From DASXRU01 sp039933315 (GTDB lineage: Bacteria; Acidobacteriota; Blastocatellia; Pyrinomonadales; Pyrinomonadaceae), in assembly GCA_039933315.1 (NCBI GenBank), contig JBDTOI010000242.1, positions 1-5,555 on the forward strand: 5,555 bases of DNA. Direction: 5' to 3'. The notes below the pieces were generated by a model that was given only the letters and a program-made list of their open reading frames with translations, was not told the origin of the DNA and did not search any database. Below, in pieces: positions 1 to 5,528 of this stretch. Within the stretch, counting starts at the first letter, position 1, and each line of letters begins with the position of its first letter. The position numbers and the translations under genes were made by a program.

Positions 1-321
1 GCTCGTTGAAGCTCGGCCGCCTCTCTCATTAATTGACGCTCGAGAAAACCGACTGCAGCCCTCTTAATTAATCCACCTCAAATTCCATTGCAATCATGTG
101 ATGATTCGGTAATGAATCGCGTTTTGGGTACATTCCGGCCTGTATCACTCTTTGTTTTCGCAACTTTGTTCGATACTATGCGCGCAGACGTTAGCCAGGC
201 AAAGCTCTTTGAAGCAGTTGCGTGTCAGCCGGACAACTTAACGACGTTCTATCTCGTCACAACTCCCCCATAACCAAGGCGGCCCCTGTAAATGCCGTCC
301 CGACCAAAAGGAGTTTGATTA
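1..321. other. Non-coding leader, no convincing gene
   Basis: The first 321 bases contain no reading frame I can defend. The short + strand frames here have no ribosome binding site, no recognisable domain, and partly run into the secreted-protein gene that follows. The segment is AT-richer than the coding DNA around it. It holds a possible promoter at 152-179 and, at its end, the AAGGAG ribosome binding site (308-313) of the next gene. Whatever gene lies upstream ends before the window, or is on the far side of it. Confidence 0.6.
152..179 (+). promoter_or_regulatory. Possible sigma70-type promoter of the OmpA-like gene
   Basis: A TTGTTT hexamer (152-157) is followed after 16 bp by TACTAT (174-179), a fair match to -35 and -10 boxes. 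Transcription would start near 186 and leave a leader of about 135 nt before the ATG at 322. The match is imperfect and the surroundings are AT-rich, so a chance hit is possible. It is simply the best candidate in the leader. Confidence 0.3.
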
Positions 322-1371
322 ATGTTTACCAGCAGATTCAGATCGCTTCAATCGCTCGCACTCGCTTTCGGTCTTGCCCTGACCCTTTCCCCCATCGCCC
401 TCGGGCAAAACTCGATTCCAAACACAACTCGCGCGCGGACCGTTTCCAGCGGCGAGAAAATGAAAATTAAAGGCGTCGTCGTCAGACGCGATGCGGATAC
501 TTTTACCGTTCGCGACGCGAATGATGTGGACACGGTTGTCCGGCTGACCGGCGCCACCAGCGTCAAGACCAAGGGTGGATTCCTGCGGGGCGGAACAAAT
601 TACGGTGCCACCAATATTCTGCGTGGCCTGAACCTCGAAGTTGAAGGACGCGGCGGCTCTTCAGGTGAGCTGGTAGCGGACAAAGTCAGATTTGCCGACT
701 CCGACTTGCGCGTCGCGCGGTCAGTTGAATCGCGAGCGAATCCGCTGGAAGAGCGCGCCACCACGGCCGAAACCAAACTGGCCGAAGTGGAACAAAACTC
801 GCAGCGTCTCTCCGGGCAAATAGATGAACTGGCAGCGGTTTCAAATGCGGCCCGCGGCGGCGCCCGGGCGGCCCAGGAGACGGCTGATTCAGCAGTCGCA
901 GGTGTTAATGCCACCAACGAGCGCATCTCGGCCCTCGATGACTACGTGCCGCAGGATGAACTTGCGGTCAACTTCAGACCAGGCAGCGCGCAGATTTCGC
1001 GGGCCGCTCAGTCGCAACTGGATCAAATCGCTGCCAAGGCTCTGAACGCCAAAGGTTACGTAATTGAAGTTTCCGGTTTTGCCGATGCCACCGGCAGCGT
1101 CGCTACCAACCGCGCCCTTAGCCAACGCCGGGCCGATGCGGTGATTCGTTACCTGGTGGAGAACCACCGGATTCCGCTACGCCGGATTGTCACGCCCTAC
1201 GGTTATGGCGAATCACAACCCATCGCCGACAACCGTTCGCGTGAAGGACGTTCGCAAAATCGTCGCGTCGAGGTAAAGGTGCTCGTGAGCAAGGGGCTGT
1301 TGCAGTCCGCCCCCAAAATGTTAGCTCCGAGCAGCGGCTCGATCTCCATGGTTAACCCGAACGGCTTGTAA
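322..1371 (+). CDS. Exported OmpA-C family protein with N-terminal DUF5666-like domain
   Basis: This 349-residue protein probably anchors to peptidoglycan in the cell envelope. Residues 1-28 form a signal peptide: basic start, hydrophobic run 11-26, likely cut after ALG. Residues 47-124 are a small beta-rich segment (KIKGVVVRRDADTFTVRD, then VRLTGATSV, LEVEGRG, LVADKVRF) resembling a DUF5666/OB-like domain. Residues 130-205 are Ala/Glu/Arg-rich and look like a helical or coiled-coil spacer. Residues 213-321 are an OmpA C-terminal domain: FRPGSAQIS, GFADATG with Asp255, NRALSQRRADAV, YGYGESQP and GRSQNRRVEV (309-318). In the family the conserved Asp and Arg grip the diaminopimelate of peptidoglycan; both positions are present. 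A low-complexity tail of about 28 residues follows. There is no N-terminal beta barrel, so this is not a classical OmpA porin. The start is supported by AAGGAG at 308-313, eight bases upstream. OmpA-C assignment is firm; the N-terminal domain name is from pattern memory. Confidence 0.92.
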   Translation: MFTSRFRSLQSLALAFGLALTLSPIALGQNSIPNTTRARTVSSGEKMKIKGVVVRRDADTFTVRDANDVDTVVRLTGATSVKTKGGFLRGGTNYGATNILRGLNLEVEGRGGSSGELVADKVRFADSDLRVARSVESRANPLEERATTAETKLAEVEQNSQRLSGQIDELAAVSNAARGGARAAQETADSAVAGVNATNERISALDDYVPQDELAVNFRPGSAQISRAAQSQLDQIAAKALNAKGYVIEVSGFADATGSVATNRALSQRRADAVIRYLVENHRIPLRRIVTPYGYGESQPIADNRSREGRSQNRRVEVKVLVSKGLLQSAPKMLAPSSGSISMVNPNGL

Positions 1372-1377
1372 TCAGAC

Positions 1378-1455
1378 GGTGAGCGACAGGTGATGAGTGA
1401 AATGCAGTAAGACGGGCCGCGTTGGCGGTTCGCCGCTCATCACTCGTCGCTCATC
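1378..1455. repeat. Long inverted repeat, possible terminator
   Basis: Seven bases after the OmpA-like stop codon, 1381-1397 (GAGCGACAGGTGATGAG) is complementary to 1436-1452 at 15 of 17 positions, and flanking bases add pairs out to 1378 and 1455. A smaller GGCG/CGCC hairpin lies near the middle. The transcript would fold into a long stem that could stop or stabilise the mRNA. There is no strong T-tract after it (CTTAGTTT), so a textbook intrinsic terminator is not shown. The arm sequence reads like a dispersed genomic palindrome rather than a gene-specific site. Confidence 0.6.
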
Positions 1456-1542
1456 TTAGTTTGACCAACTATCAATGCCGCCAGACGGCATCAATCGAAT
1501 TGAGGCCGGCAAACAGGCAGGCGGCTTGAGGAGTTGGGGTTG

Positions 1543-2652
1543 ATGAAGTTCTTTTCCATAAATAGAAAACAATTTTGGGCGCCTGCCATCTTGCTGTTGG
1601 CACTGGCGCCCGTTTTCTTTTTCGTCCGCGTGACTGCGCAAGAGCCGAAACCAACGTCGCCATCGCCGGTCACCACTCCTTCACAAAGCCCAGGTCCGAC
1701 ACCAAAATCTCCCGCGGATGAAGAGTACGAAGTCTTTCGCATCAGCTCGAACCTGGTGATGGTGCCGGTTTCGGTGACCGATGCCGCCGGCCAGCCGGTT
1801 CTGGGTCTGAAGGCGGCGGACTTTCGTCTGCAGGAAGAAAGCAAGGAGCAAGAGATTGCTCAGATTGGCAACCCCGAAGAAGTCCCGCTGGAAATTGCTT
1901 TGCTAATCGACGTTTCCGGCAGCACCAATTCCAGCTTTGAATTCGAGAAGGAAGCGGCGGCCCGTTTTCTCAAACAGGTATTGAAGCCGGCCGATCGCGC
2001 GACCATCTTTATCATCGACCGCACCCCGGTTTTGCGACAGACGGGCTCCAACGCCGACGTCGCGGCCAAGGGGCTGTTGAGCCTGCAACCCGCCAGCGAT
2101 AAGGGACCGACTGCGTTTTTCGACACCGTGGTTGACGCTGCCACGTATCTGGGGGAGAAGACGCCGCCGCGACACCGCCGGGTGGTGCTGGCAATTACGG
2201 ATGGAGCGGATAACTTCAGCGAAAAAATCAAAAAAGCCATCGGTGAGACGCGGCAGGAGCAGGAGGCAGTTTCGCCCGAAACCAAGCGGAAACTTTATGA
2301 TCGGGCTCTGCGCGAGGTGCAGCGCGAAGTGCAGAAAGCCGATGCTGTTTTTTATTCGATTAATCCCGCCGGAAATACCATGCACCTGAATGTTATGACC
2401 CGGCGCGGCCAGGACGGAATGCACCAATTAGCAGATGCGACCGGCGGCTCAGCCTTTGTGCCCGAGGGCACCGCTAAATTGGATGGCGTTTTTAGCCGTG
2501 TTGCCGCTGAGCTGCGGGCCCAGTATCTGTTGCAGTACTACTCGGGCGACGAATCCGCAAAAGGAAAGTTTCTGAAAATAAAAATAACTGTTCCTTCCCG
2601 TCCTGAATTACGCATTCGCGCGCGCGAGGGTTACTACACCACGCGAAAATAG
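1543..2652 (+). CDS. Exported VWFA-related Acidobacterial-type protein
   Basis: This 369-residue protein matches what I know of the VWFA-related family concentrated in Acidobacteria (TIGR03436). Its molecular partners are not established. Residues 11-32 are a hydrophobic signal or anchor ending TAQ; 36-57 is a Pro/Ser/Thr linker. Residues 66-108 form the usual pre-VWA strand region (NLVMVPVSVTDAAGQPVLGL, then DFRLQEE). The VWA domain starts near 116. Its MIDAS metal site is intact: D123-x-S125-x-S127 (DVSGS), T190 in GPTAFFD and D220 in ITDGADN. A charged helical insert (228-266, rich in Glu, Arg, Lys) precedes the last part of the fold. The C-terminus QYLLQYYS followed by RIRAREGYYT is the family's typical ending. 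I prefer the ATG at 1543, since GAGGAG (1528-1533) lies nine bases upstream; the in-frame TTG at 1534 would touch the ribosome binding site. It is likely outside the cytoplasmic membrane, binding a protein ligand through Mg2+ or Ca2+ (inference). Confidence 0.93.
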   Translation: MKFFSINRKQFWAPAILLLALAPVFFFVRVTAQEPKPTSPSPVTTPSQSPGPTPKSPADEEYEVFRISSNLVMVPVSVTDAAGQPVLGLKAADFRLQEESKEQEIAQIGNPEEVPLEIALLIDVSGSTNSSFEFEKEAAARFLKQVLKPADRATIFIIDRTPVLRQTGSNADVAAKGLLSLQPASDKGPTAFFDTVVDAATYLGEKTPPRHRRVVLAITDGADNFSEKIKKAIGETRQEQEAVSPETKRKLYDRALREVQREVQKADAVFYSINPAGNTMHLNVMTRRGQDGMHQLADATGGSAFVPEGTAKLDGVFSRVAAELRAQYLLQYYSGDESAKGKFLKIKITVPSRPELRIRAREGYYTTRK

Positions 2653-2743
2653 CCGCTTTTTCTGCATTCCCTGGGAAGTTTTCTCCATTTTAGCGACGTA
2701 AGAAAAAACTTTCGCGTTACCGAAAAATAAAACACAGAAAAGT

Positions 2744-2772
2744 TTGACGGAAAAAACTCTCTGCAGTATAAC
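2744..2772 (+). promoter_or_regulatory. Near-consensus sigma70-type promoter of the RNA gene
   Basis: TTGACG (2744-2749) and TATAAC (2767-2772) are separated by exactly 17 bp, each one base from consensus. Transcription would start about 2778-2780. The first bases after that already belong to the structured segment, and no start codon with a ribosome binding site follows. This is the best promoter match in the window and points to an independently and strongly expressed RNA rather than the 3' UTR of the VWFA gene, which ends 91 bases before the -35 box. Confidence 0.75.
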
Positions 2773-2779
2773 CCTCCGT

Positions 2780-3288
2780 GTCGCGGGGCTTACGGGTTTC
2801 GATGACCAGCACAGGGATCGGCGAACGTGGCGGTAACGCCCGGGAGAGAGGAAAAACAGGCGGCTGTTGATCCAAATGACGCCCAGTGTTGAAGCCGAAA
2901 GGCTTGCTAGAGAAAGCTGCGAGGCTTTCTTGAGCGCCCGGATAAAAACGGGTAGCAACCTCCGGAAATAAAAGCTGGAGGCGAGTCTAGTCGCTCAGGC
3001 GAAAGCTTGAGCCTCGTTGCCGGGACGTAACCGGCGGTGGAGGTAAAGCCACCAAAACAACAACCTAACGGCACCGCATTCGAAAGGATGCGAGATTTAC
3101 GAAAGTAAATCGCGTGCTGACCGGAGATCGCCGACCGCCGGCAATGCTTCGGGATATAAATCGGCGGCTCTAGCGTGTACATGCGGAGTTGCCAAAATGC
3201 CTCCAAGAGATCGTTTCGGCGGTTTATTGGGACAAAACAGATTGCGCTGCTTTCAACTTCGGTTGCTAAGTGGCGCAATTTGTCTTTT
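2780..3288 (+). ncRNA. Candidate large structured non-coding RNA (~510 nt), class unknown
   Basis: Between a strong promoter and a strong terminator lies about 510 nt with dense pairing and no convincing protein. Helices read directly from the sequence are: 2807-2812/2886-2891 enclosing 2815-2819/2869-2873, which encloses a GUAA-capped hairpin (2829-2840) and 2855-2868; a GAAA-capped hairpin 2892-2905; 2910-2917/2924-2931; 2937-2940/2949-2952; 2959-2965/2975-2981; a GAAA-capped 7-bp hairpin 2994-3011; 3019-3035 with a 7-nt loop; 3036-3053; a three-way junction closed by 3069-3074/3114-3119 holding two GAAA-capped 7-bp hairpins (3075-3092, 3094-3111); and 3135-3140/3162-3167. A long-range helix 2906-2912/3168-3174 (GCTAGAG/CTCTAGC) encloses the middle domain. 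GNRA loops, the UUCG cap and the T-tract make sense only on the + strand. I see no RNase P core (GGAAAGUCC, ACAGAA), no tmRNA tag or CCA end, no SRP or intron domain V signature. Structure is well supported; identity and function are unknown. Confidence 0.75.
3240..3288 (+). terminator. Intrinsic terminator of the structured RNA gene
   Basis: Bases 3240-3252 pair with 3268-3280 (GATTGCGC side with GCGCAATT side, including a few G-U pairs). Inside, after a small bulge, CAAC/GTTG (3254-3257/3262-3265) is capped by a TTCG loop (3258-3261). The run TTTGTCTTTT (3279-3288) follows at once. A stem of about 17 bp with a UUCG cap and a U-rich tail is a classic rho-independent terminator on the + strand. 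Confidence 0.8.
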
Positions 3289-3293
3289 AGGGC

Positions 3294-3442
3294 TGTCAGA
3301 ACCGCCTGCGGTAGCGGGCGGGCCTCTTGATTGCCGATGCTGAATTCGGAATGCAGATTGAAGAACGATTAGCTTTACGCTGAATCCCCAATCCGTATTC
3401 CGCAATCGATGGGCCCGCCCGCTACCGCAGGCGGTTCTGACA
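3294..3442. repeat. REP/BIME-like palindromic element, complete two-armed copy
   Basis: The 31-bp arms 3294-3324 and 3412-3442 are perfect inverted copies of each other. Each arm is itself a hairpin (CCGCCTGC, GGTA loop, GCGGGCGG, one G-T pair). The 87-bp interior carries further imperfect inverted pairing (GATTGC near 3330 against GCAATC at 3402-3407). The plan, two small palindromes in opposite orientation around a spacer, is that of bacterial interspersed mosaic elements or a small MITE. It starts six bases after the RNA gene's T-tract and encodes nothing. A related one-armed copy is at 4464-4585. No target-site duplication is evident to me. Confidence 0.8.
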
Positions 3443-3593
3443 TCATGCGCCGCAGCTAATAGTTTGCGTTGCAGGGCATTGTCTTCCGAGGCAGGATCGT
3501 GAGAGGATCACCGAAACCAGACAGGAGCGGAAATCCCATCCATCGCTGTACCCCAGGGCGAAATGTGTTTGCGGTCTTTTTATTCCCCCCTGT

Positions 3594-3618
3594 CTTAACT
3601 TGTCTACTCTGAGTTAAG
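3594..3618. promoter_or_regulatory. Dyad overlapping the ribosome binding site of the VOC gene
   Basis: CTTAAC (3594-3599) and GTTAAG (3613-3618) are perfect inverted repeats with a 13-base gap. The right arm shares AAG with the AAGGAGA ribosome binding site (3616-3622). It could be an operator bound by a dimeric regulator or an mRNA hairpin that hides the ribosome binding site. With only six bases per arm, chance is a real alternative. No clear promoter is visible in 3443-3593. Confidence 0.35.
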
Positions 3619-3628
3619 GAGAAAGAAA

Positions 3629-4435
3629 ATGACAGAAGCAAAAATGCAGGAAGAGACAAAATACGCCCCTGGGACGTTTTGCTGGGTTGAGCTGGGGACA
3701 ACCGACGGCGAAGCGGCCAAGAAGTTTTATACGGAACTGTTTGGCTGGGACTTTACCGACAGTCCCATCGGCCCCGGAATGGTCTACACCATGCTCAAGC
3801 GGGACGGCAAGGACGTTGGCGCGCTCTATAAAATGCCTCCGGAGATGACCTCCAACGGCGTTCCACCGCACTGGATGTCATACGTGTCAGTCGACAACGT
3901 TGATGAAAGCGCCGCGAAAGCAAAAGAGGCGGGCGCCACCTTGATGAAAGAGCCTTTTGATGTTTTCGATGTTGGACGCATGGCAGTAGTTCAGGATCCA
4001 ACCGGAGCTGTGTTTGCGCTATGGCAAGCCGGCACGCACAAGGGCGCGGGAGTGGTGAACGCACCAAACTCACTCTGTTGGAATGAGCTCGCCACCAATG
4101 ACACGGAAAAGGCCGGCGACTTCTACACCAAACTTTTTGGCTGGGGCAAGAAGGTTCAGCAGATGGGCCCCATGACCTACACCTCGTTTCTTAATGGCGA
4201 TCGACCGGCCGGAGGAATGTACAAGCCAACCCCGGAAATGGGGAATATTCCGCCACACTGGATGGTTTACTTCGCCGTCGATGACACGGATACAAAGGTA
4301 ATGAAGGCTGAGGAACTGGGCGCCAAAACCATCGCGCCGCCAATGGATATTCCTGACACCGGTCGCATGGCGATACTCCAGGATCCCCAGGGTGCTGCCT
4401 TCGCGATCATCAAGCTCACGATGCCGCCCTCGTAA
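3629..4435 (+). CDS. VOC family protein with two tandem glyoxalase-fold domains
   Basis: This 268-residue, probably cytoplasmic protein has two VOC (glyoxalase/bleomycin-resistance/dioxygenase fold) modules. They are internal duplicates: GTFCWVELGTTD (15-26) matches NSLCWNELATND (147-158), both followed by KFYTELFGW or DFYTKLFGW; PPHWMSYVSVD (79-89) matches PPHWMVYFAVD (208-218); VGRMAVVQDPTG (115-126) matches TGRMAILQDPQG (244-255). The two-module layout and length resemble the actinobacterial CFP-30/Rv0577-like proteins, whose exact chemistry is not settled. Candidate metal or ligand residues are Glu21/His81 and Glu153/His210, but the usual acidic residue near the end of each module (VFALWQ, AFAIIK) is absent, so metal-dependent glyoxalase activity should not be assumed. 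AAGGAGA (3616-3622) lies seven bases before the ATG. A later in-frame ATG at codon 6 is less well placed. A palindromic repeat begins 29 bases after the stop, so it is probably monocistronic. Confidence 0.92.
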   Translation: MTEAKMQEETKYAPGTFCWVELGTTDGEAAKKFYTELFGWDFTDSPIGPGMVYTMLKRDGKDVGALYKMPPEMTSNGVPPHWMSYVSVDNVDESAAKAKEAGATLMKEPFDVFDVGRMAVVQDPTGAVFALWQAGTHKGAGVVNAPNSLCWNELATNDTEKAGDFYTKLFGWGKKVQQMGPMTYTSFLNGDRPAGGMYKPTPEMGNIPPHWMVYFAVDDTDTKVMKAEELGAKTIAPPMDIPDTGRMAILQDPQGAAFAIIKLTMPPS

Positions 4436-4463
4436 GGCGTCCGTTGACTAAAGCGATAGTACT

Positions 4464-4585
4464 TGTCAGAACCGCCTGCGGTAGCGGGCGGGCCCATCAA
4501 TTGCGGAATGCGGAATGCGGAATGCAGATTGAAGAACGTCTAGCTTTACTCTCAATCCGCAATCCCCAATCCGTATTCCGCAATC
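4464..4585. repeat. One-armed copy of the palindromic element with 7-bp periodic core
   Basis: Bases 4464-4494 are identical to the left arm at 3294-3324, and 4518-4585 matches 3347-3407 apart from a few substitutions and a 7-bp insertion. The inverted right arm seen at 3412-3442 is missing. The left side holds three tandem GCGGAAT units (4503-4523), and the right side (4553-4585) shows the complementary pattern with the same 7-base period, so the core folds into a long imperfect hairpin. It fills the gap between the VOC and permease genes and ends 28 bases before the permease ATG. Confidence 0.8.
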
Positions 4586-4613
4586 CCTTGTCCTCACGTA
4601 CACAAGACTGAGA

Positions 4614-5528
4614 ATGAAACAGCGTCTTGTCTGGCTGCTGCTTTGCTGCATTTGGGGCTCAACCTGGCTGTTCATCAAGATCGGGCTGACTGATCTTCCG
4701 CCCTTTACGTTTGCCGGGATCCGTTTCCTCCTGGCTTCACTGATACTCTTTTCCCTGGTAACGATCCGCGGCGTGCGCTGGCCGCGCACCCACCACGAAT
4801 GGAAGTTGATAGCAATCGTTGGCCTGCTGCAATTCACTCTAAACTACGGCTTCGTATTCTGGGGCGAGCAACACATATCTTCGGGTCTGGCAGCGGTCTT
4901 GCAGGCGATGTTTCCCGCCTTTGGCATGGTGATCGCACACTTCTATCTGCCGCAGGAGCGCATGACCGTCGCAAAGGTGCTGGGGGTGCTGCTCGGTATT
5001 TTCGGGGTAGCAGTGATCTTCTCAGACCAGTTGAGCATCGGCGGCACCATGGCGTTGCTGGGAAGCGTAGCCCTGGTCCTCAGTGCTCTATTTGGTTCCT
5101 ACGGAAACGTGCTGGTAAAAGTGCATGGCGGCAAAATCGATCCCATGGTGCTCGCGGCCGGACAGATGATCTTCGGTTTTGTGCCTCTTCTAGCGATCGG
5201 AATCTCCACTGAAGGGAATCCGCTAACCCTTCGCTGGACCGGGATGGCCGTCATATCTTTAGTGTACCTGGTCGTCGTGGGATCAGTGATCGCATTCGCC
5301 CTTTATTACTGGCTCATGCGCAATATGGACGTGACCAATACCATGCTGATCGCGCTGGTCACTCCGGTGGTGGCAGTCATACTCGGCATGATTGTCTTGC
5401 ACGAACAGTTTAATTGGCGCCTCCTCGCCGGCGGCGCCTGCATAATTTCAGGTCTCGGGCTAATTGTGTTGCGCAAGCGGACCGCGGAACCTTTTGTAGG
5501 GGCGTCACTCCGTGGGCGCCCCTCTTAA
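4614..5528 (+). CDS. EamA/DMT-superfamily permease
   Basis: This 304-residue inner-membrane protein has the ten-helix, two-repeat plan of the drug/metabolite transporter superfamily. Approximate helices are 5-23, 32-51, 64-82, 90-110, 118-136, 146-164, 176-197, 209-231, 240-262 and 268-287. Repeat 1 carries WGSTWLFIK (14-22) and the LAAVLQAMFPAFGMVIA stretch; repeat 2 carries the matching NTMLIALVTPVVAVILG (242-258) followed by HEQF. Members export or import amino acids, nucleobases or other small metabolites; this sequence does not reveal the substrate. The upstream ribosome binding site is weak (only GAG-like bases in AAGACTGAGA), but the ATG at 4614 sits at the expected start of helix 1. 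The short inverted repeat CTTGT/ACAAG (4587-4591/4602-4606) precedes it. The last nine or so residues, after LRKRT, come from a palindrome at 5498-5523 and are probably not part of the ancestral protein. Confidence 0.93.
   Translation: MKQRLVWLLLCCIWGSTWLFIKIGLTDLPPFTFAGIRFLLASLILFSLVTIRGVRWPRTHHEWKLIAIVGLLQFTLNYGFVFWGEQHISSGLAAVLQAMFPAFGMVIAHFYLPQERMTVAKVLGVLLGIFGVAVIFSDQLSIGGTMALLGSVALVLSALFGSYGNVLVKVHGGKIDPMVLAAGQMIFGFVPLLAIGISTEGNPLTLRWTGMAVISLVYLVVVGSVIAFALYYWLMRNMDVTNTMLIALVTPVVAVILGMIVLHEQFNWRLLAGGACIISGLGLIVLRKRTAEPFVGASLRGRPS
5498..5523. repeat. Palindrome at the 3' end of the permease gene
   Basis: AGGGGCG (5498-5504) pairs with CGCCCCT (5517-5523), with two more pairs inside if a G-U is allowed, and a loop of about eight bases. 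It lies within the final codons and ends two bases before the TAA stop. It could act as a terminator-like or mRNA-protecting hairpin, though only CTT follows. Its look is that of a dispersed GC-rich palindrome that landed at the gene end. Confidence 0.5.

Noticed and set aside
88..470. Two short + strand frames in the leader
   Set aside because: No ribosome binding sites, no domains, and one overlaps the well-supported signal-peptide gene in another frame.
1534..1542. TTG start for the VWFA gene
   Set aside because: It abuts the GAGGAG ribosome binding site with no spacing; ATG at 1543 has nine-base spacing and a better signal peptide start.
2781..2806. 5' end of the RNA resembles a tmRNA start (GGGGCTTACGGGTTTCGAT)
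   Set aside because: No tag frame, no T-arm (GGTTCGA-type) and no acceptor strand with CCA complementary to GGGGCT occurs before the terminator; TTTCGAT also differs from the usual TTTCGAC.
2608..2958. Minus-strand frame of 116 codons
   Set aside because: Overlaps the end of the VWFA gene, the promoter and the RNA helices; no domain or ribosome binding site.
2985..2993. Group I intron P7-like GACTA string, visible on the minus strand
   Set aside because: No partner strand for P7 and no P/Q/S elements are found, and the flanking genes are not interrupted.
2907..3278. Minus-strand frame of 123 codons within the RNA gene
   Set aside because: No ribosome binding site and composition unlike a folded protein. 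It lies exactly over GNRA hairpins whose orientation supports a + strand RNA.
2780..3288. RNase P RNA
   Set aside because: Length is plausible, but the universal P4 and core motifs (GGAAAGUCC, GGUAAAC, ACAGAA...GCUUA) are absent.
3294..4585. CRISPR array
   Set aside because: Only two copies over 1 kb apart with a gene between them, inverted arms inside one copy and no regular spacers.
4587..4606. CTTGT/ACAAG inverted repeat before the permease ATG
   Set aside because: Only five bases per arm with a ten-base gap; too weak to call a regulatory site by itself.
4606..4612. CTGAGA string near the permease start as a TPP riboswitch
   Set aside because: None of the other thi-box segments is present, and the adjacent bases belong to the palindromic repeat.
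4466..4837. Minus-strand frame of 123 codons across the second palindromic repeat
   Set aside because: Half of it is translated repeat (a phrase like FRIPHSAI repeats with the 7-bp period) and the rest is antisense to the permease.
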